This document shows positions 51,141 to 60,016 of a stretch of DNA of 64,000 nucleotides, in pieces. Source of the DNA: Chitinophaga polysaccharea (GTDB taxonomy: Bacteria; Bacteroidota; Bacteroidia; Chitinophagales; Chitinophagaceae); NCBI RefSeq assembly GCF_902150045.1, contig NZ_CABFVU010000001.1, positions 3,224,001 to 3,288,000 on the forward strand. The letters are read 5' to 3'. Made by a program: the position numbers and the translations under genes. Below the pieces are notes generated by a model. The model saw only the letters and a program-made list of their open reading frames with translations. It was not told the origin of the DNA and did not search any database. How positions within the stretch are numbered: position 1 is the first letter of the stretch; each line of letters opens with the position of its first letter.

Positions 51141-53516
51141 TTATTCAGACCTTAAACTTTTAACAGGGTTCATTAAAGCCGTTTGTATGGATTTATATCC
51201 TACCGTTAGCATAGCTACGGCAAGGGAAATAAGGATAGCCATTGCAAAAATGCCTGCGCCAAAATGAATACGGTAGGCAAAAGTATCCAGCCAGCGGGTC
51301 ATCATATACCAGCCTAAAGGCGCTGCTATGATAAAGGCGATCATGAGCATGTAAATGAATTCTTTGCCAAACAGCCATATGATGTTTTCCACGTTGGCGC
51401 CAAGCACTTTACGGATGCCCATTTCCTTTGTTCTTCGTGCAGCCATAAACGATACCAGGCCATATAAACCAATGCAACCAATGGCAATGGAGATGATGGT
51501 AAACAGCCGGATAAGCCGGAGGATCATGGTATCTGATTTGTAAAGCTGTGCCAGGCTTTCATCTAAAAAAGTATAGTTGTAGATGTGTTGCGGAAAGGCT
51601 TCCTGCCATGCTTTTTCCAGCGAAGGGGCAACAGATGCGTAGTTGGCCATGTTTACCTTTATGGCGCAGTTATTATAATTTTCAATAGAAGTAGTCATGT
51701 ATATGGCATCTATTGGCTCATGAAACGAGCGGTTATGAAAATCCTTTACCACGCCTACAATCAGCCCGGTACTGCCGTTGATAGTCGCTTTTTTGCCAAG
51801 GGCATCATTGTTGGAAGGCAGTTGTAATTTTTTTACAGCGGTTTCATTGACCAGGAATTCGCGGATGGTATCAGAAGGGTAGAGGTTACGGCCTGCCAGT
51901 AATGGGATACCAAAGGTAGAGAGATACCCGGGATCGGCGGCTTTGTAATAGATGGCAAATTTTTCATTTTCTGCGCGTGATGCCAGCTGTATACCGGTAG
52001 ATGGTGTTACCGATGCCGCCGGTGCATTTCCGCAGAAGGTGATCTTCTCTACGCCGGGGATTTGTGCCAGTAAGGAACGAAGGGTGCTGATTTTGGCGGA
52101 ACTATGTTCAGGCACGGGCAACATCACGATGGCATCTTTCCGGAAGCCCGGGTCCGATTCCATTGAATAGCGCATCTGGTTGGCGATCACAATAGTGCCG
52201 ATGATAAGCAGTTGTGAAATAGCAAACTGTGTTATCACCAATCCTTTTCTCACAGGCATGCTGCCGGCTTTATGCTGCATCACTTTATTCTTTAACGCCT
52301 GTATCGGTTGGAAACCGGCAATGACCACACCAGGGTAAACACCGGAGAGGAAAACGATCAGGAGAAACAGCGCAGGCAGGAACAGCAACAGGTAGCTGTC
52401 ATAAGCGTTACTGATACTCAGCTTCACATCGAAGAGGTTATTGATATAAGGCAAGGCAAGCAGGGAAATAATGATAGCCAGCAGCATTGCCATGAATACT
52501 GTCAGGCCGGTTTCCATCATAAACTGGAGGAACAGTTGCCCGCGGTGGCTTCCCAATACTTTCCTCAGCCCGATTTCTTTTGAGCGCCCCAAAGCCTGTG
52601 CTATGTTGAGGTTTACAAAGTTAATACAGCTGGTGATGATCAACAGCAGACCGATGAAGGCCAGTGCCCAGAGACTTTTCTTTTCTATGACCCCTCTCAG
52701 CGCTGCATTGAAGTGCATATCAGAAAGTGGTTGCAGCTTGAAGCGGAACATCTCAGCCATTTGTTTATTGTAGTGTTGTGTGGAGATGGCACTTAATACT
52801 TTGTCATTTACATCTGCCGCCCGAACACCCGGTTTCAGCAGCACAAAGCATTGCATGTCTTTATTCACGCTCATCCACCAGTCTTTTTCCACCATCCAGG
52901 GCGAGTGGTTTTCCAGGTTATTAAAAGGAACATAGATCTCCGCGTGAAAGTCTGTATTGACCGGCATGTTTTTTAATATAGCCGTTACCGTGAATTGCAG
53001 GGAATCATCGAGGTGGATGATCTTGCCAATGGGGTCTGCTGTTCCAAAGTATTTCCCTGCCAGCTGTTGGGTGATGGCTGCTGTAAAAGGGGCTTTCAGC
53101 AACGAGGTACGGTCGCCGGCTGCCAAAGGGAAATTCATGATATCGAAAAAGGAGGGATCGGCGAAAGCTACCTCTTCTTCAAACCGCCTGTCGCCCGCTG
53201 TGGAGATCACCCGTTTCCCCAGGTTTGCTATCCTTGCTACTTTTTCGGCTACGGCGAAGTCGCGGCCGAAGGCCTCTCCCAGCGGGGAAGGTGTACCGGT
53301 GTTGAAGCGTATTTTATCTTCATGGAATTCTGTAATGACCCGGTAAATCCTGTCATTGTTCGCATGAAACCTATCGAAGCCCAGGTGATATCTGATCAGC
53401 GAAAAAATAAGGAGCAGGCAGGCAATGCCCAATGCCAGGCCACTTATATTGATAAAGGAATGCACACTGTGCCGCTTTAAATTCCGCCAGGCGGACCAGA
53501 AGAAGTTTGTTATCAT
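51141..53516 (-). CDS. ABC transporter permease, MacB/FtsX type
   Basis: A 791-residue permease with two MacB-like periplasmic domains and two FtsX cores. It starts MITNFFWSAWRNLKRHSVHSFINISGLALGIACLLLIF, the usual opening of these Bacteroidota permeases. The first FtsX core lies near residues 280-400 (IGLRKVLGSHRGQLFLQFMMETGLTVF), the second near 670-790 (MGIRKVLGANVENIIWLFGKEFIYMLMIAF). It needs an ATPase partner, which is not encoded next to it, so it works with one encoded elsewhere. Such proteins are numerous per genome, and the substrate is unknown (peptide, lipoprotein or drug export). Confidence 0.93.
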   Translation of the reverse strand: MITNFFWSAWRNLKRHSVHSFINISGLALGIACLLLIFSLIRYHLGFDRFHANNDRIYRVITEFHEDKIRFNTGTPSPLGEAFGRDFAVAEKVARIANLGKRVISTAGDRRFEEEVAFADPSFFDIMNFPLAAGDRTSLLKAPFTAAITQQLAGKYFGTADPIGKIIHLDDSLQFTVTAILKNMPVNTDFHAEIYVPFNNLENHSPWMVEKDWWMSVNKDMQCFVLLKPGVRAADVNDKVLSAISTQHYNKQMAEMFRFKLQPLSDMHFNAALRGVIEKKSLWALAFIGLLLIITSCINFVNLNIAQALGRSKEIGLRKVLGSHRGQLFLQFMMETGLTVFMAMLLAIIISLLALPYINNLFDVKLSISNAYDSYLLLFLPALFLLIVFLSGVYPGVVIAGFQPIQALKNKVMQHKAGSMPVRKGLVITQFAISQLLIIGTIVIANQMRYSMESDPGFRKDAIVMLPVPEHSSAKISTLRSLLAQIPGVEKITFCGNAPAASVTPSTGIQLASRAENEKFAIYYKAADPGYLSTFGIPLLAGRNLYPSDTIREFLVNETAVKKLQLPSNNDALGKKATINGSTGLIVGVVKDFHNRSFHEPIDAIYMTTSIENYNNCAIKVNMANYASVAPSLEKAWQEAFPQHIYNYTFLDESLAQLYKSDTMILRLIRLFTIISIAIGCIGLYGLVSFMAARRTKEMGIRKVLGANVENIIWLFGKEFIYMLMIAFIIAAPLGWYMMTRWLDTFAYRIHFGAGIFAMAILISLAVAMLTVGYKSIQTALMNPVKSLRSE

Positions 53517-53645
53517 GGTAATGCGATCTGCGCCTGGTATCGTAAAAACGATGCCATATAAATAAGCCCGCGTTTTTCAATTGTTTTTGATGTGGAGATA
53601 TTTTACATATGTTCGTTTCTGTACAGTTTTTGTCCGGTTTTGGTT

Positions 53646-54140
53646 TTACAGTGTGGCGGCAATCCTGTTGACGGTTTCTTTCAATGCGGATAAAGAAGTG
53701 GTGCTGCTTACCCCATTCACTTTCATCCTGATAATTTTATCTCTCTTTCTTACCATGATCAGCTGGAAATTGTTTGCATCATTCTGAAAGAAGCCTTCAT
53801 CGCCGGTATTGTTGAGCAGTTGTATGTTGCCGTTGCGGCGGTTATCGTCCAGGATGCCGGTATAGGTTTTTTGTGCGGCGGCTTCGGAGTCATACTGTTC
53901 ATAGTTATAAAACACGTTGCCGGTTTCGCCTGAAACAGGGTCTGATTCCACGGCCGTAAAAGCGCAACGGTACTTTACGGCATCGCGTCCCTGTTTTTCT
54001 GTTTTCAGGGTAAGGAGCGCGTTTTGGCCCAGTATTTTTGCAGCATCTGCAGGCGTGAGGTAAAAGTAGGGAACGGTATCAGGGGCAAAGCCTGATGATA
54101 TCAGGGGGAGCAGCAGGAACAGGAGTAACAGTGTTTTCAT
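53646..54140 (-). CDS. Hypothetical exported protein
   Basis: A 164-residue protein with a signal peptide (MKTLLLLFLLLPLISSGFA). The mature part begins near PYFYLTPADAAKILGQNALL, and the rest is a mixed alpha/beta domain with YNYEQYDSEAAAQKTYTGI and GDEGFFQNDANNFQLIMVRKRDKIIRMKV. It resembles small periplasmic proteins of unknown role that appear in Chitinophagaceae. It lies 129 bases from the permease start, in the same direction. No family is assigned. Confidence 0.65.
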   Translation of the reverse strand: MKTLLLLFLLLPLISSGFAPDTVPYFYLTPADAAKILGQNALLTLKTEKQGRDAVKYRCAFTAVESDPVSGETGNVFYNYEQYDSEAAAQKTYTGILDDNRRNGNIQLLNNTGDEGFFQNDANNFQLIMVRKRDKIIRMKVNGVSSTTSLSALKETVNRIAATL

Positions 54141-54234
54141 AACGGTATCATTTAAGGGGAATAATACACGGGTGTTACTTTGCCAGGCTTATTTTACAGG
54201 ACCTTTTTCTTCTTCCGATCTTAGACAGCTTTGG

Positions 54235-54312
54235 CTGCGGATCGATTTTGACAGCTAGCCAGAACTATCCAAAAATACATAGTTTTGGCTAGCTGTCAAA
54301 ATTGATCCGTAG
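54235..54312. repeat. Long hairpin, 33-base arms
   Basis: Arms 54235-54267 and 54280-54312 are complementary over all 33 positions except three that give G-U pairs when the plus strand is transcribed; the loop is 12 bases, A/T-rich. The arms contain TTTTGACAGCTAGCCA and its complement. It sits between two minus-strand genes, with no T run after it. Confidence 0.8.
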
Positions 54313-54383
54313 CCTGATACAGCACTTTTTATTCGGAATATCAGGCATAAGCAGCTATCCGGAAAAGAGAGGACCTTCTCATC

Positions 54384-55475
54384 CTACTCCAATCCTTCAA
54401 ATATCCTCCCTGCTGCCACCCCCAGTGCTTCCTGAGCAGTTTTATCCGCTTCATTCGTTAATATCACTATACCCGTGTTCCGTTCGGGGTATACTACGCA
54501 ATAACTGGCAAAACCAAAGGTGCCGCCGCTTTGCCAGATCCTGCGCAAACCGTTGCCGGTTTTGTTCATTTGCCAGTTTAAGCCGATGGCAAAGTTGTTC
54601 ATATCACCCCAGGCCGGCTGGTGCGTTAATTTCGCTGAAGGATCGGTTTCATCTGCATGCAGCCGGATATATTGCAGCATATCATCTATGGAAGAATAAA
54701 TGCCTCCTGCGGCAGCCAGCATAGGGGGATTGTAAGGCATGATGCGGCCCCGCTGGTTATATCCTTTGGCGGCATTATCAGGCAACAGGGCGGTAGTATG
54801 TTTCATGTGCCGGGGGCGGGTGATGAATTTTCTTACCAGTTCCCCGTACGACATACCGTATATGCGTTCCAGTATGATGCCAAGCAATTGAGCACCGGCA
54901 TTTGAATATTTGAAATGATAACCGGGAACGGTATCCAGTTGTACCTGGTGAAGGTCGTTCAGAAAAGCGGCAGTAGAATAATCCTGTTGTTGCGCGTTGA
55001 TAATACCCGGGATGGAATCTTCAGGTTGTTGGAACAGCTCACGGTTGTCGGGGAGCAGGAAGGGCAGCCCGGAAAGATGTGTGATAAGATGTTTCAGCTG
55101 GATAGCGCGGCCTTTATACTGGAGGTTGGGATAATCTCCGTTCAGGTAAAACCGTATATCGTCTTCCAGTTTCACCTTTTTGTTTACCACTGCTTTTGCC
55201 AGTAAGTAGCCGGTGAATGTTTTGGAGATGGAACCTATTTCATAAGGCGTGTGGATATCAGGCAGGGATGTTTTACTGTAGCGGTAAATGTAGGTTTGTC
55301 CGCCTGTATACACTCCAACTTCCGCATTAACGCGGCTGGTGTCCTGCATAAAAGTAAGGAGTGCAGATTGCACAATACTGTCCACTTTTGTTTTGCGGGG
55401 ATTGTCTGTAGCCACCTGTGCCTGCAGATGAACAGTTGATAAGAATAGAAAGAACAGCGGGATAAATTGTTTCAT
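54384..55475 (-). CDS. Serine hydrolase, class C beta-lactamase/DD-peptidase family
   Basis: A 363-residue exported hydrolase of the beta-lactamase-related (PF00144-like) group. Signal peptide about 1-20 (LQAQ). The nucleophile motif S-x-x-K is Ser82-Ile-Ser-Lys85 in EIGSISKTFTGYLL; the Y-x-N motif is YSNAGAQLL near residue 192, and SGG in IWQSGGTFGF fills the KTG-like position. Such proteins are mostly esterases or D-amino peptidases; beta-lactam hydrolysis is possible but not implied. It lies 128 bases downstream of the amidohydrolase on the same strand. Confidence 0.9.
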   Translation of the reverse strand: MKQFIPLFFLFLSTVHLQAQVATDNPRKTKVDSIVQSALLTFMQDTSRVNAEVGVYTGGQTYIYRYSKTSLPDIHTPYEIGSISKTFTGYLLAKAVVNKKVKLEDDIRFYLNGDYPNLQYKGRAIQLKHLITHLSGLPFLLPDNRELFQQPEDSIPGIINAQQQDYSTAAFLNDLHQVQLDTVPGYHFKYSNAGAQLLGIILERIYGMSYGELVRKFITRPRHMKHTTALLPDNAAKGYNQRGRIMPYNPPMLAAAGGIYSSIDDMLQYIRLHADETDPSAKLTHQPAWGDMNNFAIGLNWQMNKTGNGLRRIWQSGGTFGFASYCVVYPERNTGIVILTNEADKTAQEALGVAAGRIFEGLE

Positions 55476-55603
55476 GGTTGTTTTTTTGAAACAAGCTTAT
55501 CCTAAGAAGGTGCCATTTGGCACGGGTTTAACGCTTATCTTCTTATATATTTAAAAATAAAAAAACGTGTATCAAAAATGAACACCCGGTGTACGCAGGC
55601 GCA

Positions 55604-56941
55604 CTATGGTTGCAGTGGACCTCTGCTTATCTGCTCACCGGCTTTATACACTGCGGCTATTTTCCGGGTATTTTTAATATCCTGTGCAGGATTGGCATTG
55701 AGTATAATGAGATCGGCGGTTTTACCTTTTTCTATAGTGCCATAGTCTCGATTTATTTTCAGGGCGGTAGCCGCATTTTTAGTAGCAATAGTAATGGCTT
55801 GCAGGGGAGTAAGTCCTGCCTGTACCAGCAGCTCCATTTCAAGATGCTCGGAGAATCCCTGTGTACGTACCGGTTGTGCGCCGGAGTCGGTACCCAACGC
55901 AACGATGATGCCGGCGTCAGCAATCTTTTTTACATTCTTCATCGCTGTTTCAAACGCATGGATATTGCGCTGATAGGAGGGCGAGTTCTTCAGCTTTTCC
56001 TGGTAAGCAGGCGAGGTGATCATCTCATACACGCCGGGTTCCAGGGATGCTTTGAAGAAAGGATCGTTGATCCATTCAGGCCTACGGGCATAGATATACG
56101 CATATTCATCGAGCGAGAGGGTAGGAATATAGATCACGCCTCTGGCCTTCATCTGTTGCAGTAAGGCAGCGTCAATTTCCTGGTCGCGGATGCTGTGTGC
56201 AATGATGTCCAGTCCACCGGTCACAAGGTTTTTTGCATCGGCAAGGTAAAACAGATGCGATGCTACGGGAATATGATGGGTATGTGCACGCTTAATAAGA
56301 GCTTTGTAAATAGCGGGGTCCATTTTGGGTGTGGATCCGCCAAAATCATCTACCCACATTTTTATTACCGTTGGCTTTACAAGCGCCACACTATCTAATT
56401 CAGTAATGGCTTGTGCTACTGTGGCGGGGTGCTTTACATACTTCATCGGTGGGCCGCCTTTTGTTCCTGCAAAACCATAGCCGGCGGAATACAGGCGTGC
56501 ACCGGGCAGCAAACCATGCACAGAAGAATCACGCAGGCCGGAGCTGAACAGCATGGGCTGGTCGGAGCCCATCACCAGGATATTGGTGATGCCGTAGTCT
56601 GCATATTTTTTTAGCTGTGATAATATATTTTCCCGTGTATACGGATCGGTACTGTTATCGTTACCTTTAATCATACCAATATGCACATGACTGCTGATGA
56701 TAGCAGGCATCACGGTTTTACCGCGACCGTCGATCACCGTGGCGTTACCGGCAGGTAAGTTTTTGCCGGTAGCGGCAATCCTGCCGTCCTTAATTAGTAT
56801 ATCCGTATGCGTTAGAGGCGTGCCGCCGTTGCCATCTATCAGGGTTATGTCCTTTATCAGGATGTCCTTAGCGGTGGGGGCCGGCTGAAAGGCAGCCAGC
56901 AGTAGAATAATAATGGCAACTGGTAACAGGTAGTTTTTCAT
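55604..56941 (-). CDS. Amidohydrolase, imidazolonepropionase/prolidase-like
   Basis: A 445-residue exported metal-dependent amidohydrolase. The signal peptide is the first 20 or so residues (LLPVAIIILLLAAFQPAPTA). A small N-terminal beta domain (DILIKDITLIDGNGGTPL) precedes the barrel. Metal ligands are seen in SSHVHIG near residue 86, VASHLFYL near 220, AHSIRD near 243 and GTDSGAQPV near 344. The end LNANPAQDIKNTRKIAAVYKAGE is typical of cyclic-imide or X-prolyl dipeptide hydrolases. The substrate is unknown. It follows the TetX-like gene at 42 bases on the same strand. Confidence 0.9.
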   Translation of the reverse strand: MKNYLLPVAIIILLLAAFQPAPTAKDILIKDITLIDGNGGTPLTHTDILIKDGRIAATGKNLPAGNATVIDGRGKTVMPAIISSHVHIGMIKGNDNSTDPYTRENILSQLKKYADYGITNILVMGSDQPMLFSSGLRDSSVHGLLPGARLYSAGYGFAGTKGGPPMKYVKHPATVAQAITELDSVALVKPTVIKMWVDDFGGSTPKMDPAIYKALIKRAHTHHIPVASHLFYLADAKNLVTGGLDIIAHSIRDQEIDAALLQQMKARGVIYIPTLSLDEYAYIYARRPEWINDPFFKASLEPGVYEMITSPAYQEKLKNSPSYQRNIHAFETAMKNVKKIADAGIIVALGTDSGAQPVRTQGFSEHLEMELLVQAGLTPLQAITIATKNAATALKINRDYGTIEKGKTADLIILNANPAQDIKNTRKIAAVYKAGEQISRGPLQP

Positions 56942-56983
56942 AGCATTATTTTCTTACGGGAAAATAAAGATAGGAAAATCCTG

Positions 56984-58126
56984 CTATCCCACTATCCCCA
57001 CAATAAAACCAATCGCATCCGGCGAATGCAATGCTGTTGTCGACTCCATTGTTATCCTCGCGGTTTCGCCCGCTCTTATACGCATTTGTTTTTCAAACGC
57101 AGCAATGGCTGCATGCACATCCGGATAATCATCCCCGGTGAGGCATTGGCCCAGTTCAAGTGCATCCAGCATGGCCATATTTACGCCTTCGCCGGCATAG
57201 GGAGGCATGAGGTGGGCGGCATCGCCCAGCATAGTGAGATTGGGCAGCGCCTCCCATGTTTGATCAAAGGGCATACAGTATTGAGGGCGGGGAATAAAAT
57301 CAGTATTGGCATTTTCAAACAGTTCCAGCCATATATTGTCCCAGCCGGCAAAGGTGGCTTTAAACCAGACAAGCACCTGTGTTTTATCCGAAAAGTTGAT
57401 GCCGCTGGTTTTATACCAGTCTTCATCTGTATTCACACCGGTATAAAAGGCCAGGCTGCCATTTCCTTTGGTGCTTGCAATTAAGGATTTATCATCTCCC
57501 AATGCAAATACCTTCCCGCCTTTTACCAGGGCCCAAATGCGGGGGCAGGTGGTAGCAGCATCATATACGCTGCCTTCCACGATTGTTACGCCTGAGTAAA
57601 AAGGCCTGATGGGTGTGATATATGGACGGATCTTCGAGTTGGCGCCGTCTGCAGCGATCACGATATCTGCGTAAGCATTGCTGCCGTTTTTAAAAGAGAG
57701 TAGCCAGCCATTTCTCTGTGGCTGCATGGATACAAACTGGCTATCCCATACAACGGTGTCTGGCTGCAGGGAGTCCAGCAGTATTTCCTTTAAGGGGCCA
57801 CGGTCAATTTCCGGCCGGGATCCTTTATCCACGCTGCTTTCGTGATCGTCAAGAATAATAGTGGCGTGTTTATCAACAATGCGCAGCCGGTCGGCTCCGG
57901 GGCGGTAATTGGCCCTGAAGGCGTCCATCAGTCCTGCTGCTTCCAGTGCTTTTAGTCCTGATTCTTCATGAAGATCCAGCGTGGCGCCCTGTACGCGTGC
58001 CTGCCTGTTTACATCCCTTTCATATACCTTCACTTCTGCATGGTTCATCTGCAGTATCCTGGCCAGGGTTAATCCACCGGGGCCTCCGCCGATAATGGCT
58101 ATTTTTTTGTGTTGAATGATACTCAT
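56984..58126 (-). CDS. TetX-family FAD-dependent monooxygenase
   Basis: A 380-residue flavoprotein hydroxylase. KIAIIGGGPGGLTLARILQ starts the Rossmann fold, VYERDVNRQARVQGATLDLHEESG mirrors the Tet(X) stretch, and LGDAAHLMPPYAGEGVNMAMLDALELG is the second FAD motif. Over the full length it looks like tetracycline-degrading TetX. By unaided alignment, though, the TetX drug-contacting residues Gln192, Arg213 and His234 correspond to Glu, Lys and Ala here, so tetracycline as substrate is doubtful. It follows a TetR-family gene by 14 bases and is probably controlled by it. Confidence 0.88.
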   Translation of the reverse strand: MSIIQHKKIAIIGGGPGGLTLARILQMNHAEVKVYERDVNRQARVQGATLDLHEESGLKALEAAGLMDAFRANYRPGADRLRIVDKHATIILDDHESSVDKGSRPEIDRGPLKEILLDSLQPDTVVWDSQFVSMQPQRNGWLLSFKNGSNAYADIVIAADGANSKIRPYITPIRPFYSGVTIVEGSVYDAATTCPRIWALVKGGKVFALGDDKSLIASTKGNGSLAFYTGVNTDEDWYKTSGINFSDKTQVLVWFKATFAGWDNIWLELFENANTDFIPRPQYCMPFDQTWEALPNLTMLGDAAHLMPPYAGEGVNMAMLDALELGQCLTGDDYPDVHAAIAAFEKQMRIRAGETARITMESTTALHSPDAIGFIVGIVG

Positions 58127-58140
58127 GTTGTTTGTTTTAT

Positions 58141-58737
58141 TTATTTCAGCATTCCCCTGATCACGGTTTCACAGCAATCGAGTATCACTTTTTCCGTGAT
58201 GATCTGTCTGGGTCTTTCTGTGTAATCAAAATATTCACTGACCAGTTCCAGCAGCGGTGCAAATAACAGGGCGCTGTATATATCCTGGTGGAAGTTGCGG
58301 ATCATGCCCTGTTTCTCCTGTTGTTTAAAGAACTGTTGGATAGGCTTAAAGTATTGCCCCTGTTCTATGTTTGCCTGCTGGTATGCTTTGTTCAGCAGGG
58401 GAGATGTTTTCCCGTTCCGGAGCAACGCAAAATGCGTCCTGTTGCGGGACAGGTAGCGGAAGCTGTTTTGCCACAGCTTTTTTATGCCCGTGGCAAAATC
58501 CATACCTGCATGAAAATTTTCCAGCACCGCCTTTTCATAAGGTTCCAGCACTTCTTCTATAAATAGTTTTATCAGGAGATCTTCCTTGTCTCTATACTTT
58601 ATATAAATCGTTCTGGGCGATATATTGGCCGCTTTCGCCAGCTTCTGCATGGTGAGGTTTTCCAGTCCCTCTTCTGCGATGATCTGCAGGGCTATGGTGC
58701 GGATGGCTTCCTCTTTCTCTAGATTTTTAGGTCGCAT
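58141..58737 (-). CDS. TetR/AcrR-family transcriptional regulator
   Basis: A 198-residue repressor. The N-terminal DNA-binding domain reads RTIALQIIAEEGLENLTMQKLAKAANISPRTIYIKYRDKEDLLIKLF; the rest is the helical ligand-binding domain. The ATG at 58737 (MRPKNLEKEEA) is the natural family start; the longer frame from 58806 runs over the operator and a terminator. It shares a transcription unit with the TetX-like monooxygenase, so the ligand may be that enzyme's substrate. A palindromic operator lies just upstream of its start. Confidence 0.92.
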   Translation of the reverse strand: MRPKNLEKEEAIRTIALQIIAEEGLENLTMQKLAKAANISPRTIYIKYRDKEDLLIKLFIEEVLEPYEKAVLENFHAGMDFATGIKKLWQNSFRYLSRNRTHFALLRNGKTSPLLNKAYQQANIEQGQYFKPIQQFFKQQEKQGMIRNFHQDIYSALLFAPLLELVSEYFDYTERPRQIITEKVILDCCETVIRGMLK

Positions 58738-58759
58738 ACGGTTGTTGATTATTGCAAAG

Positions 58760-58781
58760 TAAGTAAATGTTTGTTTACTTA
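58760..58781. promoter_or_regulatory. Probable TetR operator
   Basis: Perfect 8-bp arms (TAAGTAAA and TTTACTTA) separated by 6 bases (TGTTTG), ending 23 bases upstream of the TetR start. The size and symmetry suit a TetR dimer, and the place suits self-repression of the regulator-monooxygenase unit. Confidence 0.7.
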
Positions 58782-58806
58782 TAAAATATTTTTTCCGGAC
58801 AGGCAT

Positions 58807-58845
58807 AAAAAAAGCTGCCCCGGAGCGTTTCTGCTCCGGAACAGC
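58807..58845 (-). terminator. Intrinsic terminator after the HtrA-like gene
   Basis: On the minus strand a GCTG/CAGC outer stem and a CCGGAGC/GCTCCGG inner stem with a small 2x2 internal mismatch and a 6-base loop are followed by seven T residues. It closes the protease gene and insulates the TetR unit. Confidence 0.85.
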
Positions 58846-58866
58846 CTCATTTTTCAGGTGCCACTA

Positions 58867-59862
58867 TTAATTTTTTATTTCGCCGGGAATCACTTCCACT
58901 AACTGTTTCCTGCCACCCCTTAGTATCTCTACGGGGATCTTTCTGCCGATCTGTTTATCGGATAATAAAAGATGCAGGTCATCAACAGAAGTTACCGGTT
59001 TGCCGTCGAATGCGATAATGATATCGCCGATATGCAGTTCGCTGTTATAGAAGTTGCCATCGGGTACGGTTTCAAACACGTATACGCCAGTGTGGATGTT
59101 CAGCTTATTGGCAGCAATCATCCTGCTGCTGAGGTTTACCGGCTGCGCGGCAATTCCCAGTTGCGCCCTGCGGATCTTACCATGGAGGATAAGCTGACCG
59201 GCAATCTGTGCGGCCAGGTTGGAGGAGATGGCAAAGCAAAGCCCCTGTGCGGAGGCGATCACCGCCGTGTTCACACCAATTACCTGTCCTAGCGAGTTCA
59301 CCAGCGGACCGCCGCTGTTGCCAGGGTTAAGCGCCGCATCGGTCTGGATCACATTATCGATCAGCCGGCCGTTGCTGGCCCGGAGGGTACGCCCTAATGC
59401 GCTTACCACGCCGGCGGTAACGGTATATTGCAATCCCATCGGGTTGCCGATGGCAATAGCGATCTGCCCTACCTGCAATGTAGAAGAATCTGCCAGCGGC
59501 ATGGCCTTTAACCCGCTTTCATCGATCTTTAATACAGCAATATCGGTGGAAGGGTCCGCCCCTTTGATCTCTGCATTTACCCGCCTGCCGTCCACAAACG
59601 ACACCTTAATACTGTCGGCGTTTTCCACTACGTGGTTGTTGGTAATAATAAAACCATCGGAAGAAATAATGAAGCCGGAACCGGTGCCTCCCTGCGTACG
59701 CCTTTCCCGCGTTCGCTGGTCGCTTACCTTTTTCTGTACTTCTATATGTACCACCGATCCGGCTGCAGTACCCACTACACCGGTAACGGTTTGAGAATAG
59801 GCATCTAATAAACTCCTATCGTTCGACGCCTGATGCGTAAGAAATGAAATTGAGTTATCCAT
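58867..59862 (-). CDS. HtrA/DegP-like serine protease, no signal peptide
   Basis: A 331-residue trypsin-like protease with one PDZ domain. Catalytic residues are His in IITNNHVVENAD, Asp in GADPSTDIAVLKID and Ser in ALNPGNSGGPLVNS; the triad is complete. The PDZ domain follows (VYVFETVPDGNFYNSELHIGDIIIAFDGKPV). The start at 59862 begins MDNSISFLTHQ, with no hydrophobic signal or membrane anchor, unusual for this family, which normally works in the periplasm. It may act inside the cell, or a start further upstream has been lost. A single-gene unit closed by a terminator. Confidence 0.9.
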   Translation of the reverse strand: MDNSISFLTHQASNDRSLLDAYSQTVTGVVGTAAGSVVHIEVQKKVSDQRTRERRTQGGTGSGFIISSDGFIITNNHVVENADSIKVSFVDGRRVNAEIKGADPSTDIAVLKIDESGLKAMPLADSSTLQVGQIAIAIGNPMGLQYTVTAGVVSALGRTLRASNGRLIDNVIQTDAALNPGNSGGPLVNSLGQVIGVNTAVIASAQGLCFAISSNLAAQIAGQLILHGKIRRAQLGIAAQPVNLSSRMIAANKLNIHTGVYVFETVPDGNFYNSELHIGDIIIAFDGKPVTSVDDLHLLLSDKQIGRKIPVEILRGGRKQLVEVIPGEIKN

Positions 59863-59956
59863 AATAAACCAGCGGTTCAAATTTATCTCCAGTTTATTCC
59901 AGATGCCTTTTTGGCATCTGATGGGCCGGCTTTATGTCATCTTTACTTTTCAGCAC

Positions 59957-59985
59957 TTGAAAATCCTAATTATTTAGCTATTTTG
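59957..59985 (+). promoter_or_regulatory. Candidate promoter before the second ECF sigma gene
   Basis: TTG at 59957-59959 and TATTTTG at 59979-59985 with 19 bases between resemble the -33/-7 pair of Bacteroidota promoters. The -7 element is one base shorter than TAnnTTTG. It lies 31 bases before the sigma gene. Confidence 0.35.
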
Positions 59986-60016
59986 ACGGGGAATGTTTTT
60001 CGTCTAATAAGGAAGT

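Noticed and set aside
53581..53787. 68-codon open frame with hydrophobic stretch
   Set aside because: Most of it is complementary to the end of the hypothetical gene at 53646-54140, and it has no supporting start context.
56984..58126. Functional tet(X) tetracycline resistance gene
   Set aside because: The overall family matches, but residues aligned by eye with the TetX drug contacts differ, so a resistance claim is not justified.
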